This document shows positions 40,455 to 49,497 of a DNA stretch of 64,000 nucleotides, one piece after another; the stretch's first letter is position 1, and each line of letters starts with the position of its first letter. The notes under the pieces are model-generated. The model was not told the origin of the DNA. It worked only from the letters and a program-made list of their open reading frames with translations, and did not search any database. The DNA lies in assembly GCA_963725415.1 (NCBI GenBank), contig CAVRZY010000097.1:18776-82775 (forward strand), given 5' to 3'. This DNA comes from CAVRZY01 sp963725415. GTDB taxonomy: Bacteria > Acidobacteriota > Terriglobia > Bryobacterales > Bryobacteraceae. The translations under genes and the position numbers were made by a program.

Positions 40455-43115
40455 AAAGTTGTCCACCAGCATGAGATCGCTCGCGACGTGATCGATTTGG
40501 GTCCAAAGTAGCCGGCGGCCGTCGCGCGAGGCCGAGATGCCCTGGTGGGGGCTCTTCTTCTCGATCCAAAGGATGTGCTTGGCTTGACCTGTGGCAAAGT
40601 CCAGAAACCGGATCGAGAGCTTCTCGCCCGGCTTGGTCTGGGGCATGAAGAAGATGCCTCGGTCGGACACTGCCCAGTCCAATGGTGCGCCCAGAGAGTC
40701 CAACACCCGGCGCGGTTCGCCGGCCGGGTCTCCCCGGGAGTTGAGGGTAACACTCCAAAGCTCAGCGGAGAAGGGAGTCTTCGAATAGTAGAGGGATCTG
40801 CCGTCAGCCGATGGCTGGGCATAAAACCCGCTGCCCTGGATGATGCGGCTGGGCTCGCGCGACGCATCGGCAGGCATCTTCCAGATTTGAGATTCTACTT
40901 CGAAGAGCCTCGTCAGGTAAATCCATCTGCCGTCCGCTGAGAACGCCGGGAGCGTGTACACTCCCTTTCCGCTGGTGAGGGGCCGCGGCGGACCCCCGGT
41001 AGCGTTGACCACGTACGACCGCTGTTCACCTTCGCTGCGATAAAAGAAGGCGATTCGCGTGCCATCGGGGGACCAGCACGGATTGCTGGCGATGCCACGG
41101 CCGAAAGAAGTCAACTGGATCGGGTTGGAGCCGTCTTTCTCGCAGGCCCAGATTTCGAGGGTCCCGGAGCGGTCAGACATAAAGGCAACGCGCTGCCCGT
41201 CGGGAGCGAGAGCAGGAGCTATCTCAACGGCAGTAGATGGCAGCAGGTCGCGAGGCGCGGACGCAGGTTCGGTTCTTGCCGACAACTCGACGCCCCAGAT
41301 GCCGACATCGATAGACCCCAGCGTGCAGACCAGGCGGCTCGCTGTGCCCCGCCGGGCAATGGACACAGTTTGCGCCTCTTCACAGGCGCCCGGGACAAGC
41401 TGCGCAGTACGTGTTGAGCCGGACGCGGGAATCCGCCACAGGCCACGGTGACTGGGGATTCCACCGCAGGTGAAGAGGATCTCGCGCCCATCCGGGGTCC
41501 AGACAGGGCTCAAGGTGTACCGGCCTTCGTAGGTCAAGCGCCTGGGTGGCCCCTGCGGGGCAACCGAGCTGGATAGAGGCAGCAGGTAGGCATCGCTCAG
41601 GACGGGGCCGCTCGAGCGGACGAAGGCCAGTGTGCGGCCATCCGGTGAGAAGGCCGGACCGAAGTCGGCGCCATCGTCTGTGAGTCTCCGCCGTTCGCCG
41701 GTTTCGACGGACACTGCGGCGAGACCGGGCTCTGGGGCAGCGCCGAGGTTGGAGCCGGCCACCCACTTACTATCGGGAGACCAGGCTAAGGAAGAGAACT
41801 CGAGACCTTCGTCGCGTACCAGGCCCGCAGTTTCGCACAATACTCTCTCGGGTCCTCCCAGCGCCGGGATGACAATCACCTGCGCCTTGCCGTATTCCAG
41901 GTGGCGGGTGAAGGCGATCCAGAGGCCGTCCGGGGACCAGGCCGGGCCCCGGTCTTCCGCTGGATTGCTGGTAAGCCGGATCACTTTGCCCGGCCCAACC
42001 AGCTTGACGTAGATGTCGAAGTTACCCTGGTTTTCCCCGTTCCAGGCGAAAGCCACCTGGTTGCCGTCGGGGGACAAGGATGGTTCTACCTCACGGCCCA
42101 GATCCGTGGTCAGGGGCGTGGCGCGCAGCGGGGCCGCGGGAGTTCTCCAGCGCGACGAGAGCAGCCAGCCGCTGACGCCTGCGACCAGCAGCAGAGCGGC
42201 CGTGATGGAAGCCCACAGCCATTTCCGCTTGGCGGGCCGTGGCGCGGGTCGGGAAGAGGCCAGCTTGCCCGAATCCGATTCTTCTTTGAGCTCCTCCAGC
42301 GCCACCTTCAGGTCCGCCATGGTTTGCATGCGCCGCTCGGGTTGCTTGCGCAGGCAGCGGGCGATGAGCTTTTCCAGATCGTGCGGAGTGTCGGCGGCCA
42401 GCGGCGCCGGTTCCTGCTTGATGATGGCCGCTAGCGTGGAGATCTTCGTCTCCCCCTGAAAGGCGCGCCGGCCCATGACCATCTCGTAGAGCAGCGCGCC
42501 AAAGCTGAAAATGTCCGAGCGCGCGTCCACCGGCAGGCCCTGCGCTTGCTCGGGGGACATGTAGGCCACCGTACCGACGATGGTGCCCTCCTCGGTCTGC
42601 GGCTTGAGGGTGCGGGTGGGTTCGTCTTCTCCCGGCGCGGCGGCTTCGGTCAGCTTCGCCAGTCCGAAGTCCAGCACCTTCACCAGCCCGTCCCCGGTCA
42701 CCATGACGTTGCCGGGCTTCAGGTCGCGATGAACAATCCCGGCCGCATGGGCCTTGGAAAGCGCGTCCGCTATCTGGATGCCGCACTTCAGCGTCTCGTT
42801 CAGCTTCAGCCCCTTGCGCCCAATCAACTGATCCAGGGTCTTCCCCGCCACATACTCCATCACGATGAAATCACGCCCACCTTCAGAGGCAATATCGTGG
42901 ATGGTGATGATGTTGGGATGGTTCAGCGCCGAGGCGGCCTTGGCTTCCTGCACGAAGCGCCGCTTGCGTTCCGGGTCTGCGACCCTCTCCGGCGGCAAAA
43001 CCTTGATGGCGACAAAGCGCCCCAGGTGCGTGTCCCGCGCCTTGTACACCACGCCCATCCCGCCCTCGCCCAGCTTCTCCAGGATTTCGTAGTGCGCGAT
43101 GGTCTGGCCGATCAT
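40449..43115 (-). CDS. Ser/Thr protein kinase with TM helix and TolB-type beta-propeller
   Basis: 888 residues from the ATG at 43115 (MIGQTIAHYEIL); the longer frame upstream runs into a repeat. Kinase domain 1-275 with GEGGMG 16-21, Lys38, HRDLKPGN 129-136 and DFG 149-151. A Pro/Arg linker and one TM helix (about 299-320) lead to a PD40/TolB propeller of many SPDG units (EPSLSPDGNQVAFAW, GPAWSPDGLWIAF) to the end. Cytoplasmic kinase with a propeller on the outside, typical of Acidobacteria. The target and signal are unknown. It is the downstream end of the array and is flanked on both sides by the same repeat. Confidence 0.93.
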   Translation of the reverse strand: MIGQTIAHYEILEKLGEGGMGVVYKARDTHLGRFVAIKVLPPERVADPERKRRFVQEAKAASALNHPNIITIHDIASEGGRDFIVMEYVAGKTLDQLIGRKGLKLNETLKCGIQIADALSKAHAAGIVHRDLKPGNVMVTGDGLVKVLDFGLAKLTEAAAPGEDEPTRTLKPQTEEGTIVGTVAYMSPEQAQGLPVDARSDIFSFGALLYEMVMGRRAFQGETKISTLAAIIKQEPAPLAADTPHDLEKLIARCLRKQPERRMQTMADLKVALEELKEESDSGKLASSRPAPRPAKRKWLWASITAALLLVAGVSGWLLSSRWRTPAAPLRATPLTTDLGREVEPSLSPDGNQVAFAWNGENQGNFDIYVKLVGPGKVIRLTSNPAEDRGPAWSPDGLWIAFTRHLEYGKAQVIVIPALGGPERVLCETAGLVRDEGLEFSSLAWSPDSKWVAGSNLGAAPEPGLAAVSVETGERRRLTDDGADFGPAFSPDGRTLAFVRSSGPVLSDAYLLPLSSSVAPQGPPRRLTYEGRYTLSPVWTPDGREILFTCGGIPSHRGLWRIPASGSTRTAQLVPGACEEAQTVSIARRGTASRLVCTLGSIDVGIWGVELSARTEPASAPRDLLPSTAVEIAPALAPDGQRVAFMSDRSGTLEIWACEKDGSNPIQLTSFGRGIASNPCWSPDGTRIAFFYRSEGEQRSYVVNATGGPPRPLTSGKGVYTLPAFSADGRWIYLTRLFEVESQIWKMPADASREPSRIIQGSGFYAQPSADGRSLYYSKTPFSAELWSVTLNSRGDPAGEPRRVLDSLGAPLDWAVSDRGIFFMPQTKPGEKLSIRFLDFATGQAKHILWIEKKSPHQGISASRDGRRLLWTQIDHVASDLMLVDNFR

Positions 43116-43161
43116 GATGCGGCTCGTCCGCGTTACAAGTTTACTCCAGCACCGGATTTCT

Positions 43162-43243
43162 CGCCAAGACGCAAAGAAAAACACCCTTTCAACTTGGCGT
43201 GCTTTGTGTGATCTTCGCGCCTTTGCGCGAAACCCCCTCAGCG
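43162..43243 (+). repeat. Ccaagacgcaaag repeat, copy 2
   Basis: Fuller copy: cgccaagacgcaaagaaaaa ... acttggcgtgctttgtgtga ... cgcctttgcgcgaaacc ... ctcagcg. The left and centre parts (cgccaag / cttggcg) pair with each other. It lies 5' of the kinase ending at 40449. Confidence 0.75.
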
Positions 43244-43249
43244 TTTCTC

Positions 43250-43336
43250 GTGCTCATCCTGGGCGCCCTCATCGCCGGTGTCGCGTACTCTGCTATATTT
43301 GGTAAAGGGGAGGCTGCGAAGCCGGCCGCCCAATAG
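43250..43336 (+). CDS. Possible 28-residue membrane peptide or gene tail
   Basis: From a GTG at 43250 the frame reads VLILGALIAGVAYSAIFGKG then EAAKPAAQ and TAG: one hydrophobic helix and a polar tail. It begins right after a repeat and has no clear ribosome site. It may be a tiny membrane protein or the 3' end of a gene cut by the repeat. Weak call. Confidence 0.25.
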   Translation: MLILGALIAGVAYSAIFGKGEAAKPAAQ

Positions 43337-43407
43337 AAGAGCCCAATGGCGCTCTGTTGCCCATACCTGGCACCTAACTTCCCCCGAAAAAAGGAGGTCT
43401 CCTAGTC

Positions 43408-43947
43408 ATGAATTCTCTCCAGAAGCTTTCCCTCGTGCGGAGTCTCGCCGTTTTGGTGGCGATCGCTCTGCCAAGCGTGCTCCACGCACAACAGGGCTAC
43501 GTGAAGACCCATGTCGATCCCGGCCGTGCCGGAGTGTTCATTGATGGCAAATACGTCGGCCCGGCCGCCAACTTCCGCATGGCGCGCAAGTACGCCGTGG
43601 CCCCCGGTGAGCACGAGATCAAGCTTGTCGAGCCGCGCCACGAAGAAATCACGACCAAAGTCACGGTGGTCGCCGGCAAGACCTTCCAAGTGAGGCAAAG
43701 CCTGAAGGCTCTGCCCAAGCCCCAGCCACCATTCGGGCGACTGCGCACCATCAGCGCGGACAAGTTCGCCGCCGTTTACGTCAACGGCAAGTTTATGGGC
43801 CACGCGGACGAGTTCAGCAATTCCGCCCAGGGGCTGCTGCTGAACCCCGGCGAGTACGTCGTGAAGATCGCACCGGCGAACGGCAGCGAGCACGAAGAGA
43901 AGGTCAAGATCGAGGCGGACCGCACTGTTATCGTGCGCGGCCAATAA
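43408..43947 (+). CDS. Periplasmic protein with PEGA-type domains
   Basis: 179 residues; AGGAGGT precedes the ATG. Signal peptide about 1-28 (ending LHAQ). Two PEGA-like units: VDPGRAGVFIDGKYVGPA with PGEHEIKLVEP (about 32-95), and FAAVYVNGKFMGHAD with NPGEYVVKIAP (about 115-170). PEGA domains are surface or envelope modules, also found attached to kinases in this phylum. Its role is unknown; presence beside PEGA-like kinases at 51.7-61 kb may be more than chance. It is the only plus-strand gene within the kinase array. Confidence 0.85.
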   Translation: MNSLQKLSLVRSLAVLVAIALPSVLHAQQGYVKTHVDPGRAGVFIDGKYVGPAANFRMARKYAVAPGEHEIKLVEPRHEEITTKVTVVAGKTFQVRQSLKALPKPQPPFGRLRTISADKFAAVYVNGKFMGHADEFSNSAQGLLLNPGEYVVKIAPANGSEHEEKVKIEADRTVIVRGQ

Positions 43948-44029
43948 ACCAGCTCGACTCTTGTTCTCCACCCGTGCTACAAGCACGAGATGACCTGGAA
44001 GATGATCAACAGGGCGTGAGGTGAGGGAC

Positions 44030-44050
44030 AGGGACGGCGCCGCCGTCCCT
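44030..44050. terminator. GC-rich hairpin between convergent genes
   Basis: AGGGACGGCG and CGCCGTCCCT are perfect 10-bp complements around one base (in practice a shorter stem and larger loop). It lies between the PEGA gene and the lipoprotein gene. No T tract. Possible bidirectional terminator. Confidence 0.45.
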
Positions 44051-44054
44051 CGAT

Positions 44055-44975
44055 TTACTGCACCGCAGTGACCCTCAGCAGTTTGTCGAGCTTGAAGGTA
44101 AGCACCGACTCCGCCGGCACCTTGACAGCGCCCCCCTTGGTGAGCACCTGAGTAGTCGCCCCGGCGCCGGCGCCGGCGCCCGCTCCGATCGCCGCGCCCT
44201 TTCCGCCGCCCGCAATGGCGCCGATGATCGCGCCCAGTGCCGCACCGCCGCCGGTATACCCGGCTGTGCGCTTGTTGGCGCCAATTCCGGACTTGCCTTT
44301 CTGTTCGAGGTTCGCAGTGTCGATCGTGTACTGCTTGCCGTCGATCGTCACCCTTTGCAGATCGAGCACCAGATCCGAGGCGCCCCGGAAGCGGCCTCCT
44401 TTTGAGGCCGACTTGATGACCACGCGCGCCCTGGACCCTCGCGGAATCACTACATCGCCGTTGGCGTCTTTCGCGTCCCGCGTGACCTCAGCATCAAACG
44501 TCTGCCCTTCAGCCGTAGTGCCCGAGTCGATCGCCTCGTTCGTCCGCACCGAGACCTCACTTCCCACCGGCAATTCGTAGGTCTTGGTGGTGACCACCGG
44601 AGGCGGCGCAGCCGGAGCCGGCTCGGGTTCGTTCTTGGCCGAGGTCTTCGCCGGTGCAGGCTCACGCGAGGCTCGCCTGGCCGGCTGCGCAGGCTGAGCT
44701 TCGCCGTATTCGACGGACTTGACCTGCGCCATGGGTATCTTGCGTTCAATGCTGTCGTCTCCAGCCACGATCATCTCGGTCTGCGAACTCGCCACAATCG
44801 TCCCTGGCACTTTGCTTCCGTCTTTCAAGTGGACAAAAACATGCAGCCCGCCGCCGGATTGGGCCGCCGCGGGCGCCTCCGCATTCGGCTTGACGGCCTC
44901 AGCGCTTTCCTTCTTCGCGCACGAAGAAAGAAAAAGTGTCCCTGCCATTGCTAAGGTTGCGAAGCTTCGTATCAT
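44055..44975 (-). CDS. Glycine-zipper lipoprotein
   Basis: 306 residues from the ATG at 44975 (GGGAGGGAG upstream). Lipobox FLSSC gives Cys19 as the lipidated residue. Next come a small SH3-like stretch (VHLKDGSKVPGTIV, about 45-90), a Pro/Ala/Glu linker, a beta-rich middle (YELPVGSEVSVRTNEAID, TIDGKQYTIDTANLEQ) and a glycine zipper near 240-275 (GGGAALGAIIGAIAGGGKGA), then KVPAESVLTFKLDKLLRV. Glycine zippers usually insert in or pack against membranes. The DUF481-like gene upstream shares the KxGDxVxGTxV motif, hinting at related envelope functions. Exact role unknown. Confidence 0.85.
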   Translation of the reverse strand: MIRSFATLAMAGTLFLSSCAKKESAEAVKPNAEAPAAAQSGGGLHVFVHLKDGSKVPGTIVASSQTEMIVAGDDSIERKIPMAQVKSVEYGEAQPAQPARRASREPAPAKTSAKNEPEPAPAAPPPVVTTKTYELPVGSEVSVRTNEAIDSGTTAEGQTFDAEVTRDAKDANGDVVIPRGSRARVVIKSASKGGRFRGASDLVLDLQRVTIDGKQYTIDTANLEQKGKSGIGANKRTAGYTGGGAALGAIIGAIAGGGKGAAIGAGAGAGAGATTQVLTKGGAVKVPAESVLTFKLDKLLRVTAVQ

Positions 44976-45016
44976 GAAGTCTCCCTCCCCATATAGTAGC
45001 TCGCCTGCGCGCGTGC

Positions 45017-46051
45017 TCAGCGTGAGAAATTGACGCCGACGCCGGTTGTGTACAGCAGATCGTTGGTCTTGCGCCCGGGAGCCGGGTTGCTCAAGTAGCG
45101 GTCGGAGAATGCCACGTTCCAGGAAAGCCACTTGAAGATTTGCGTGGAGGCTCCCAGGTCGAAGTTTACGCGGTACTGGCCAGTGTCGCTGAGATTGTTA
45201 AACATGCGGCAGGACTGGGTGAGGCTGGTGCGGCTGCTCATCTTAAAGCTGAGATCGTCACCCCAGTAGGCCTCGGCCGCGTTGCGAGTGAACTTGGGGA
45301 GTGGCGCGGGATCGAACTTCGAGTGGCTCCAGGCTAGACCGAAGGGCAGGTCCAGGCGGCCGCGCTCACCCTTCCATACGCTGTAACCAAGGCCACCGCC
45401 CAGCGCGACGCGCAAGTCCAGGGCCTGGAAGCGGTCGTACTCCCAGTCGTTGAAGCCGCTGAAAAACAGGCGCTTAGCCAGGTTGCGGCTGTATCCCACG
45501 CCGCCTCGGACGGCCTGTGCGGTGTCCCTCTTCACACCGCTGAGCAGCGCGGAGGCCTTCACCGAATTGAAGTACACCGTGGTGCGGTCCGTGTTGGTAG
45601 CGCGCGCGGCGTTCATCCCGATCGAGAGTGTGTTGGTCTGCGCGTTACCCGCCGTTCCCGCCCATCCGAGGGTGGCCGTGCCGGCCCACCGCCGGCCCCA
45701 GCCGGGGTGAAGCAGACGCTCATAGGCGGCCTGTTCGTTGGCGTCGCGGAGGATTTTCACGTCCGCCGGCGCTACCGTCTGGCTGCCAATCTGAACCCTC
45801 CCGCTCGCCGCTATCACCCGGCCTTGCACTTTCTGCCCGTTGGCCAGTTCGGCATTTAGCAGACTGTCGGTCGTGATACTGTCCACTTGCTCCCAGGGAA
45901 GGGTAACGGTTCCGAAGTGCGCGCTCTTGACGGTCAGGGTAGCCGCCTCCTTCTTCACTACAGTTCCCGTGACTCGGTCCCCGTTCTTTAGGACGATGAT
46001 GTCCGCGCCAAGCGCCAACGCACAGACTGCACAACCTATCAGTAGTCTCAT
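45017..46051 (-). CDS. Outer-membrane DUF481-type protein
   Basis: 344 residues from the ATG at 46051, which gives a signal peptide (MRLLIGCAVCALALGA); upstream in-frame ATGs (for example 46090) are possible but would bury it. An SH3-like N-terminal part (IVLKNGDRVTGTVVKKE) is followed by a beta-barrel-like DUF481 region (about 130-344, WAGTATLGWAGTAGNAQTNT, LFFSGFNDWEYDRFQ) ending VGVNFSR. DUF481 proteins are presumed outer-membrane barrels of unknown function. It is followed after 41 bases by the glycine-zipper lipoprotein gene on the same strand. Confidence 0.85.
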   Translation of the reverse strand: MRLLIGCAVCALALGADIIVLKNGDRVTGTVVKKEAATLTVKSAHFGTVTLPWEQVDSITTDSLLNAELANGQKVQGRVIAASGRVQIGSQTVAPADVKILRDANEQAAYERLLHPGWGRRWAGTATLGWAGTAGNAQTNTLSIGMNAARATNTDRTTVYFNSVKASALLSGVKRDTAQAVRGGVGYSRNLAKRLFFSGFNDWEYDRFQALDLRVALGGGLGYSVWKGERGRLDLPFGLAWSHSKFDPAPLPKFTRNAAEAYWGDDLSFKMSSRTSLTQSCRMFNNLSDTGQYRVNFDLGASTQIFKWLSWNVAFSDRYLSNPAPGRKTNDLLYTTGVGVNFSR

Positions 46052-46119
46052 AACGTGAGTGATTCGAAAGACCTTCGCTCCGAGATTCATCGAACTCAAC
46101 GTGCACTCCCTCATGTGGA

Positions 46120-46569
46120 TCAATTCCCCCGGGTCGTCAATTGGGAGGTGCAGTGAGGGCATCGCGATGCCGGAATGGGAATCGCGCTATAGCAGTATGG
46201 GCAGTCTTTTGTGGCGGGAGCGGGAGCCGCCGCCTCAGGCGTGCGCTGCAACCTGCTCGCCGACCGCACCACCAGGAAAATCACGAAGGCGACGATCGAG
46301 AAGTTGATGATCGTGTTCAGGAACTGACCGTACGCGATCACTGGCGCCCCCGCCGCCTTCGCTGCCCCCAACGATGCGTAGGATTGACCGGTCAAACTTA
46401 TGTACAAATCCTTGAAATCCAGGCGACCGAGGAGCATCCCGATCGGCGGCATGACGATGTCGTTCACCATCGAGGTCACAATCGCCCCGAAAGCCGCGCC
46501 TACGATGACAGCTACGGCGAGGTCAAGCACGTTACCCTTCATCACGAATGCTTTGAAGTCTTTCAGCAT
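46120..46569 (-). CDS. mscL: Large-conductance mechanosensitive channel MscL with C-terminal zinc ribbon
   Basis: 149 residues from the ATG at 46569, the usual MscL start (MLKDFKAFVMKGNVLDLAVA). TM1 (about 18-45, with AVIVGAAFGAIV and NDIVMPPIG) and TM2 (about 80-102) are complete. Instead of the common amphipathic C-terminal helix the tail is Ala/Pro-rich and ends in a CxxC...CxxC zinc ribbon (Cys 123, 126, 137, 140). The channel releases solutes on osmotic downshock; the ribbon would lie in the cytoplasm and could assemble or regulate the pentamer. A more upstream in-frame start at 46605 is less likely. Confidence 0.93.
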   Translation of the reverse strand: MLKDFKAFVMKGNVLDLAVAVIVGAAFGAIVTSMVNDIVMPPIGMLLGRLDFKDLYISLTGQSYASLGAAKAAGAPVIAYGQFLNTIINFSIVAFVIFLVVRSASRLQRTPEAAAPAPATKDCPYCYSAIPIPASRCPHCTSQLTTRGN

Positions 46570-46760
46570 GTTTTGTCTTGTCTCCTTTAGTTCTCCGAAC
46601 TGCACCGGATGGGATAGAGCCCAGTTGGTCTTGCCAGAGGCCCCTTCTTCCGGCCATTTCCAAACGGCCCAGTGCTAATCATCATACCCCATCCAGGGCG
46701 CAGAAACGGTTCCTACCCGGAGTCCACAGATGCGACAGCCCGTGCCAGCGTCTCCGCCCT

Positions 46761-46842
46761 CGCCAAGACGCAAAGAAAAATGCCCTTTTAACTTGGCGTG
46801 CTTTGCGTGATCTTTGCGTCTTTGCGCGAAACCCCCTCAGCG
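46761..46842 (+). repeat. Ccaagacgcaaag repeat, copy 3, overlapping a kinase stop codon
   Basis: Nearly the same as 43162-43243. Its terminal tca (46837-46839) is the stop codon of the minus-strand kinase ending there, as for copy 1. Confidence 0.75.
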
Positions 46843-49482
46843 GAAGTTCTCCACCAGCACCAGGTCGCTAGCGTAGTCGTCGATTTGACTGTACAAGAGC
46901 CAGCGGCCGTCGGGGGAAACCGACATGCCCAGTACGCCCGACTTTGCCTCAATGATGTGGCTGGTCCGGCCAGTCACAAAGCTCAGGAATTCAATCCAGT
47001 AACGGGGAGGATCCGGCCGGCAGAAGTAAATCCCATCCTTCGTAACGGCAAAATCCAACCAGTGCACCCCCGCGAGTACCTGAGTCTCGGGACCACCTTC
47101 AACAGGGGCCTTCCACAAGGTGGTGACTCCGCGACCCTTGACGTAGTAGAGGAATCGGCCATCCGGAGACTCAATGGCCAACAAGCCGCCGTTCCTGGTC
47201 ACCTGGCGAGCTTCTCCACCCTCCGCCCGCATTTTCCAGACCTGTTCTTCCCCGCCTCGGCTTGAGCTAAAGTAAATCCACCTTCCGTCCCGCGACCAAC
47301 TCGGAAAGGTGTCGTGTGCGGGGTGATTGGTCAGGCGACGTGGCTGGCCTCCCTGGGCGTCGATCGCGTAGATCTCGCGCTGTCCTTCGGCGGTGGAAAC
47401 GAACAAGATGCGCCGCCCGTCGGGAGACCATCTGGTGAAAAAAGTAAACATGTCGCCCAAAGAGGCCAACGGGACAGGATTGCTCCCGTCGCTATCGCAC
47501 ACCCAGACCTCGAAGCTCCCGGAGCGGTCGGAGATGAAACTGATCTTCTTGCCGTCCGGGGAATAGTTCGGAGCCCAATCGACGCGTGTGGAGGCAATCA
47601 GCCTGACCGAGGCGCTCGCCCTGCCTCCCGGTTGGGCGAGTTCGGCGCGCCAAATGTTGGAGTCGGTTGACACCCTGGCGAACGCCAGTCGCCTGCCCTG
47701 ACGGGAAATCGCAGGAAAGCGGATCCCCTCGCCTAAAGACTGGAGCCGTTCCGGCTTGCCGGCGCCCGAGACCCCGATTCGCCATAAGCTGGGGTCGAGA
47801 TAGGACGCTCCGGAGACGAATACGATCTCCCGGCCCCCGGGCATCCAGACCAGATTGGCGGCAAATCGCGCTTCCGATGTGAGTCTCTTGGGTTCCCCAC
47901 CTGGGCGCAGGTCGGCGGTGAGTGGCAGCAGATAGAGATCGCCGGAGCCCCAGCCCGGATGCCGGATGAAGGCCAGCGTATGGCCGTCCGGGGAGAAGGC
48001 AGCGTCCAGGTCACCGGACAGTGGCACCGGCGGTGCGGTCAGTCTCCGGCGTTCGAGCGTTTCCACCGAGAGCAGGAACAGAGCGTAGGGTTCTGCTGGA
48101 GAGCTTTGGTCTACAAGGGCGAGCCACTTGCTATCGGGAGACCAAGCCAGATAGGGACCCTGCACTTCAACCCACCACATTCCGGGCGTGCGGATCTCCG
48201 CCAGTTTGCGTTCCGGGCCACCCAGGGGCGAAATCAGGAAGACCCCGTTCTTGCCGCCAGGCAGCACGCGAAGGAACGCGATCCAGCGCCCATCCGGGGA
48301 CCAGGCCGGGCTGTATTCGTCGGCAGCATCAGTAGTCAACCGCAGGCGGGCGCCGCTGTCGATGAGCTTGACATAAATATCGAAGTTATCCTGCTTCTCG
48401 CCGTTCCAGGCGTAGGCTATCTGGCTTCCGTCCGGCGAAAAGCTCGGGTGGTACTCGCGGCCAGGATCGCTGGTGAGGGGTTTCAGCACCGGCGCCGCCG
48501 CAGGGGCTTCCCGTAACTGACTGAGCCACACTCCGGCCCCCACGCCCAGCAGAACCGCCAGCCCGCCGGCCGCCCACAGCAGGCCCCGCCGGCGCCGCCG
48601 CTGGACCGGAGGCGCCCCGGCCAGGGCGCCGGAGTCCGACTCTTCTTTCAGCTCCTCCAGCGCCAGCTTCACGTCGGCCATGTGCTGGTAACGCCGCTCA
48701 CGCTCTTTCCGCAAACACCGCGCAATGATCTTCTCCAGGTCGCGCGGGGTCTCGACCCCCACCTGGCTCGCCGGCTTGGGTTGCTCGCGCAGGATCGCCG
48801 CCAAAGTCGAGGCTTGCGTGTCCCGCTGGAACGCCCGGTGACCGGTCACCATCTCGTAGAGCACCGCGCCGAACGAGAAGATGTCGGAGCGCGCGTCCAC
48901 CGGCTTGCCCTCGGCCTGCTCCGGCGACATGTAGGCCACCGTCCCCACGATCTTGCCTTCTTCCGTGTGCGGCTTCAGCGTCTGGGTCGGCGCGAGCTCG
49001 CCGGTCAAAGGCTCCATCAGCTTCGCCAGCCCGAAGTCGAGCACCTTGACCAGCCCGCTCTCGTTGACCATCACGTTGCCCGGCTTCAGATCGCGGTGCA
49101 CGATGCCCGCCCCGTGCGCCGCCGCCAGCGCATCCGCTATCTGGATCCCGCACTTCAGCGTCTCGTTGAGCTTCAGCCCCTTGCGCCCGATGAACTGATC
49201 CAGCGTCTTCCCCGCCACGTACTCCATCACCATGAAGTCGCGGCCACCCTCGGACGCAATGTCGTGAATCGTGATGATGTTGGGATGATTCAGCGCCGAC
49301 GCCGCCTTGGCTTCCTGCACAAACCGCCGCTTCCGCTCCGGGTCCGCCACCCTCTCCGGCGGCAAAACCTTGATGGCGACAAACCGGTCCAGGTGCGTGT
49401 CCCGCGCCTTGTAGACCACCCCCATCCCGCCCTCGCCGAGCTTCTCCAGGATCTGGTAATGCGCAATGGTCTGGCCCATCAT
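46837..49482 (-). CDS. Ser/Thr protein kinase with TM helix and TolB-type beta-propeller
   Basis: 881 residues; GAGAGGA precedes the ATG at 49482. The kinase domain has GEGGMG 16-21, Lys38, HRDLKPGN and DFG; the first 275 residues are very close to those of the kinase at 40449. TM helix about 300-320 (LLWAAGGLAVLLGVGAGVWL), then PD40/TolB repeats (YHPSFSPDGSQIAYAW, YSPAWSPDGRWIAFL) to the end. The gap to the upstream kinase gene is 15 bases, so they are probably co-transcribed. Target unknown. Confidence 0.93.
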   Translation of the reverse strand: MMGQTIAHYQILEKLGEGGMGVVYKARDTHLDRFVAIKVLPPERVADPERKRRFVQEAKAASALNHPNIITIHDIASEGGRDFMVMEYVAGKTLDQFIGRKGLKLNETLKCGIQIADALAAAHGAGIVHRDLKPGNVMVNESGLVKVLDFGLAKLMEPLTGELAPTQTLKPHTEEGKIVGTVAYMSPEQAEGKPVDARSDIFSFGAVLYEMVTGHRAFQRDTQASTLAAILREQPKPASQVGVETPRDLEKIIARCLRKERERRYQHMADVKLALEELKEESDSGALAGAPPVQRRRRRGLLWAAGGLAVLLGVGAGVWLSQLREAPAAAPVLKPLTSDPGREYHPSFSPDGSQIAYAWNGEKQDNFDIYVKLIDSGARLRLTTDAADEYSPAWSPDGRWIAFLRVLPGGKNGVFLISPLGGPERKLAEIRTPGMWWVEVQGPYLAWSPDSKWLALVDQSSPAEPYALFLLSVETLERRRLTAPPVPLSGDLDAAFSPDGHTLAFIRHPGWGSGDLYLLPLTADLRPGGEPKRLTSEARFAANLVWMPGGREIVFVSGASYLDPSLWRIGVSGAGKPERLQSLGEGIRFPAISRQGRRLAFARVSTDSNIWRAELAQPGGRASASVRLIASTRVDWAPNYSPDGKKISFISDRSGSFEVWVCDSDGSNPVPLASLGDMFTFFTRWSPDGRRILFVSTAEGQREIYAIDAQGGQPRRLTNHPAHDTFPSWSRDGRWIYFSSSRGGEEQVWKMRAEGGEARQVTRNGGLLAIESPDGRFLYYVKGRGVTTLWKAPVEGGPETQVLAGVHWLDFAVTKDGIYFCRPDPPRYWIEFLSFVTGRTSHIIEAKSGVLGMSVSPDGRWLLYSQIDDYASDLVLVENFR

Positions 49483-49497
49483 GGCGTGTCCTCTCGA

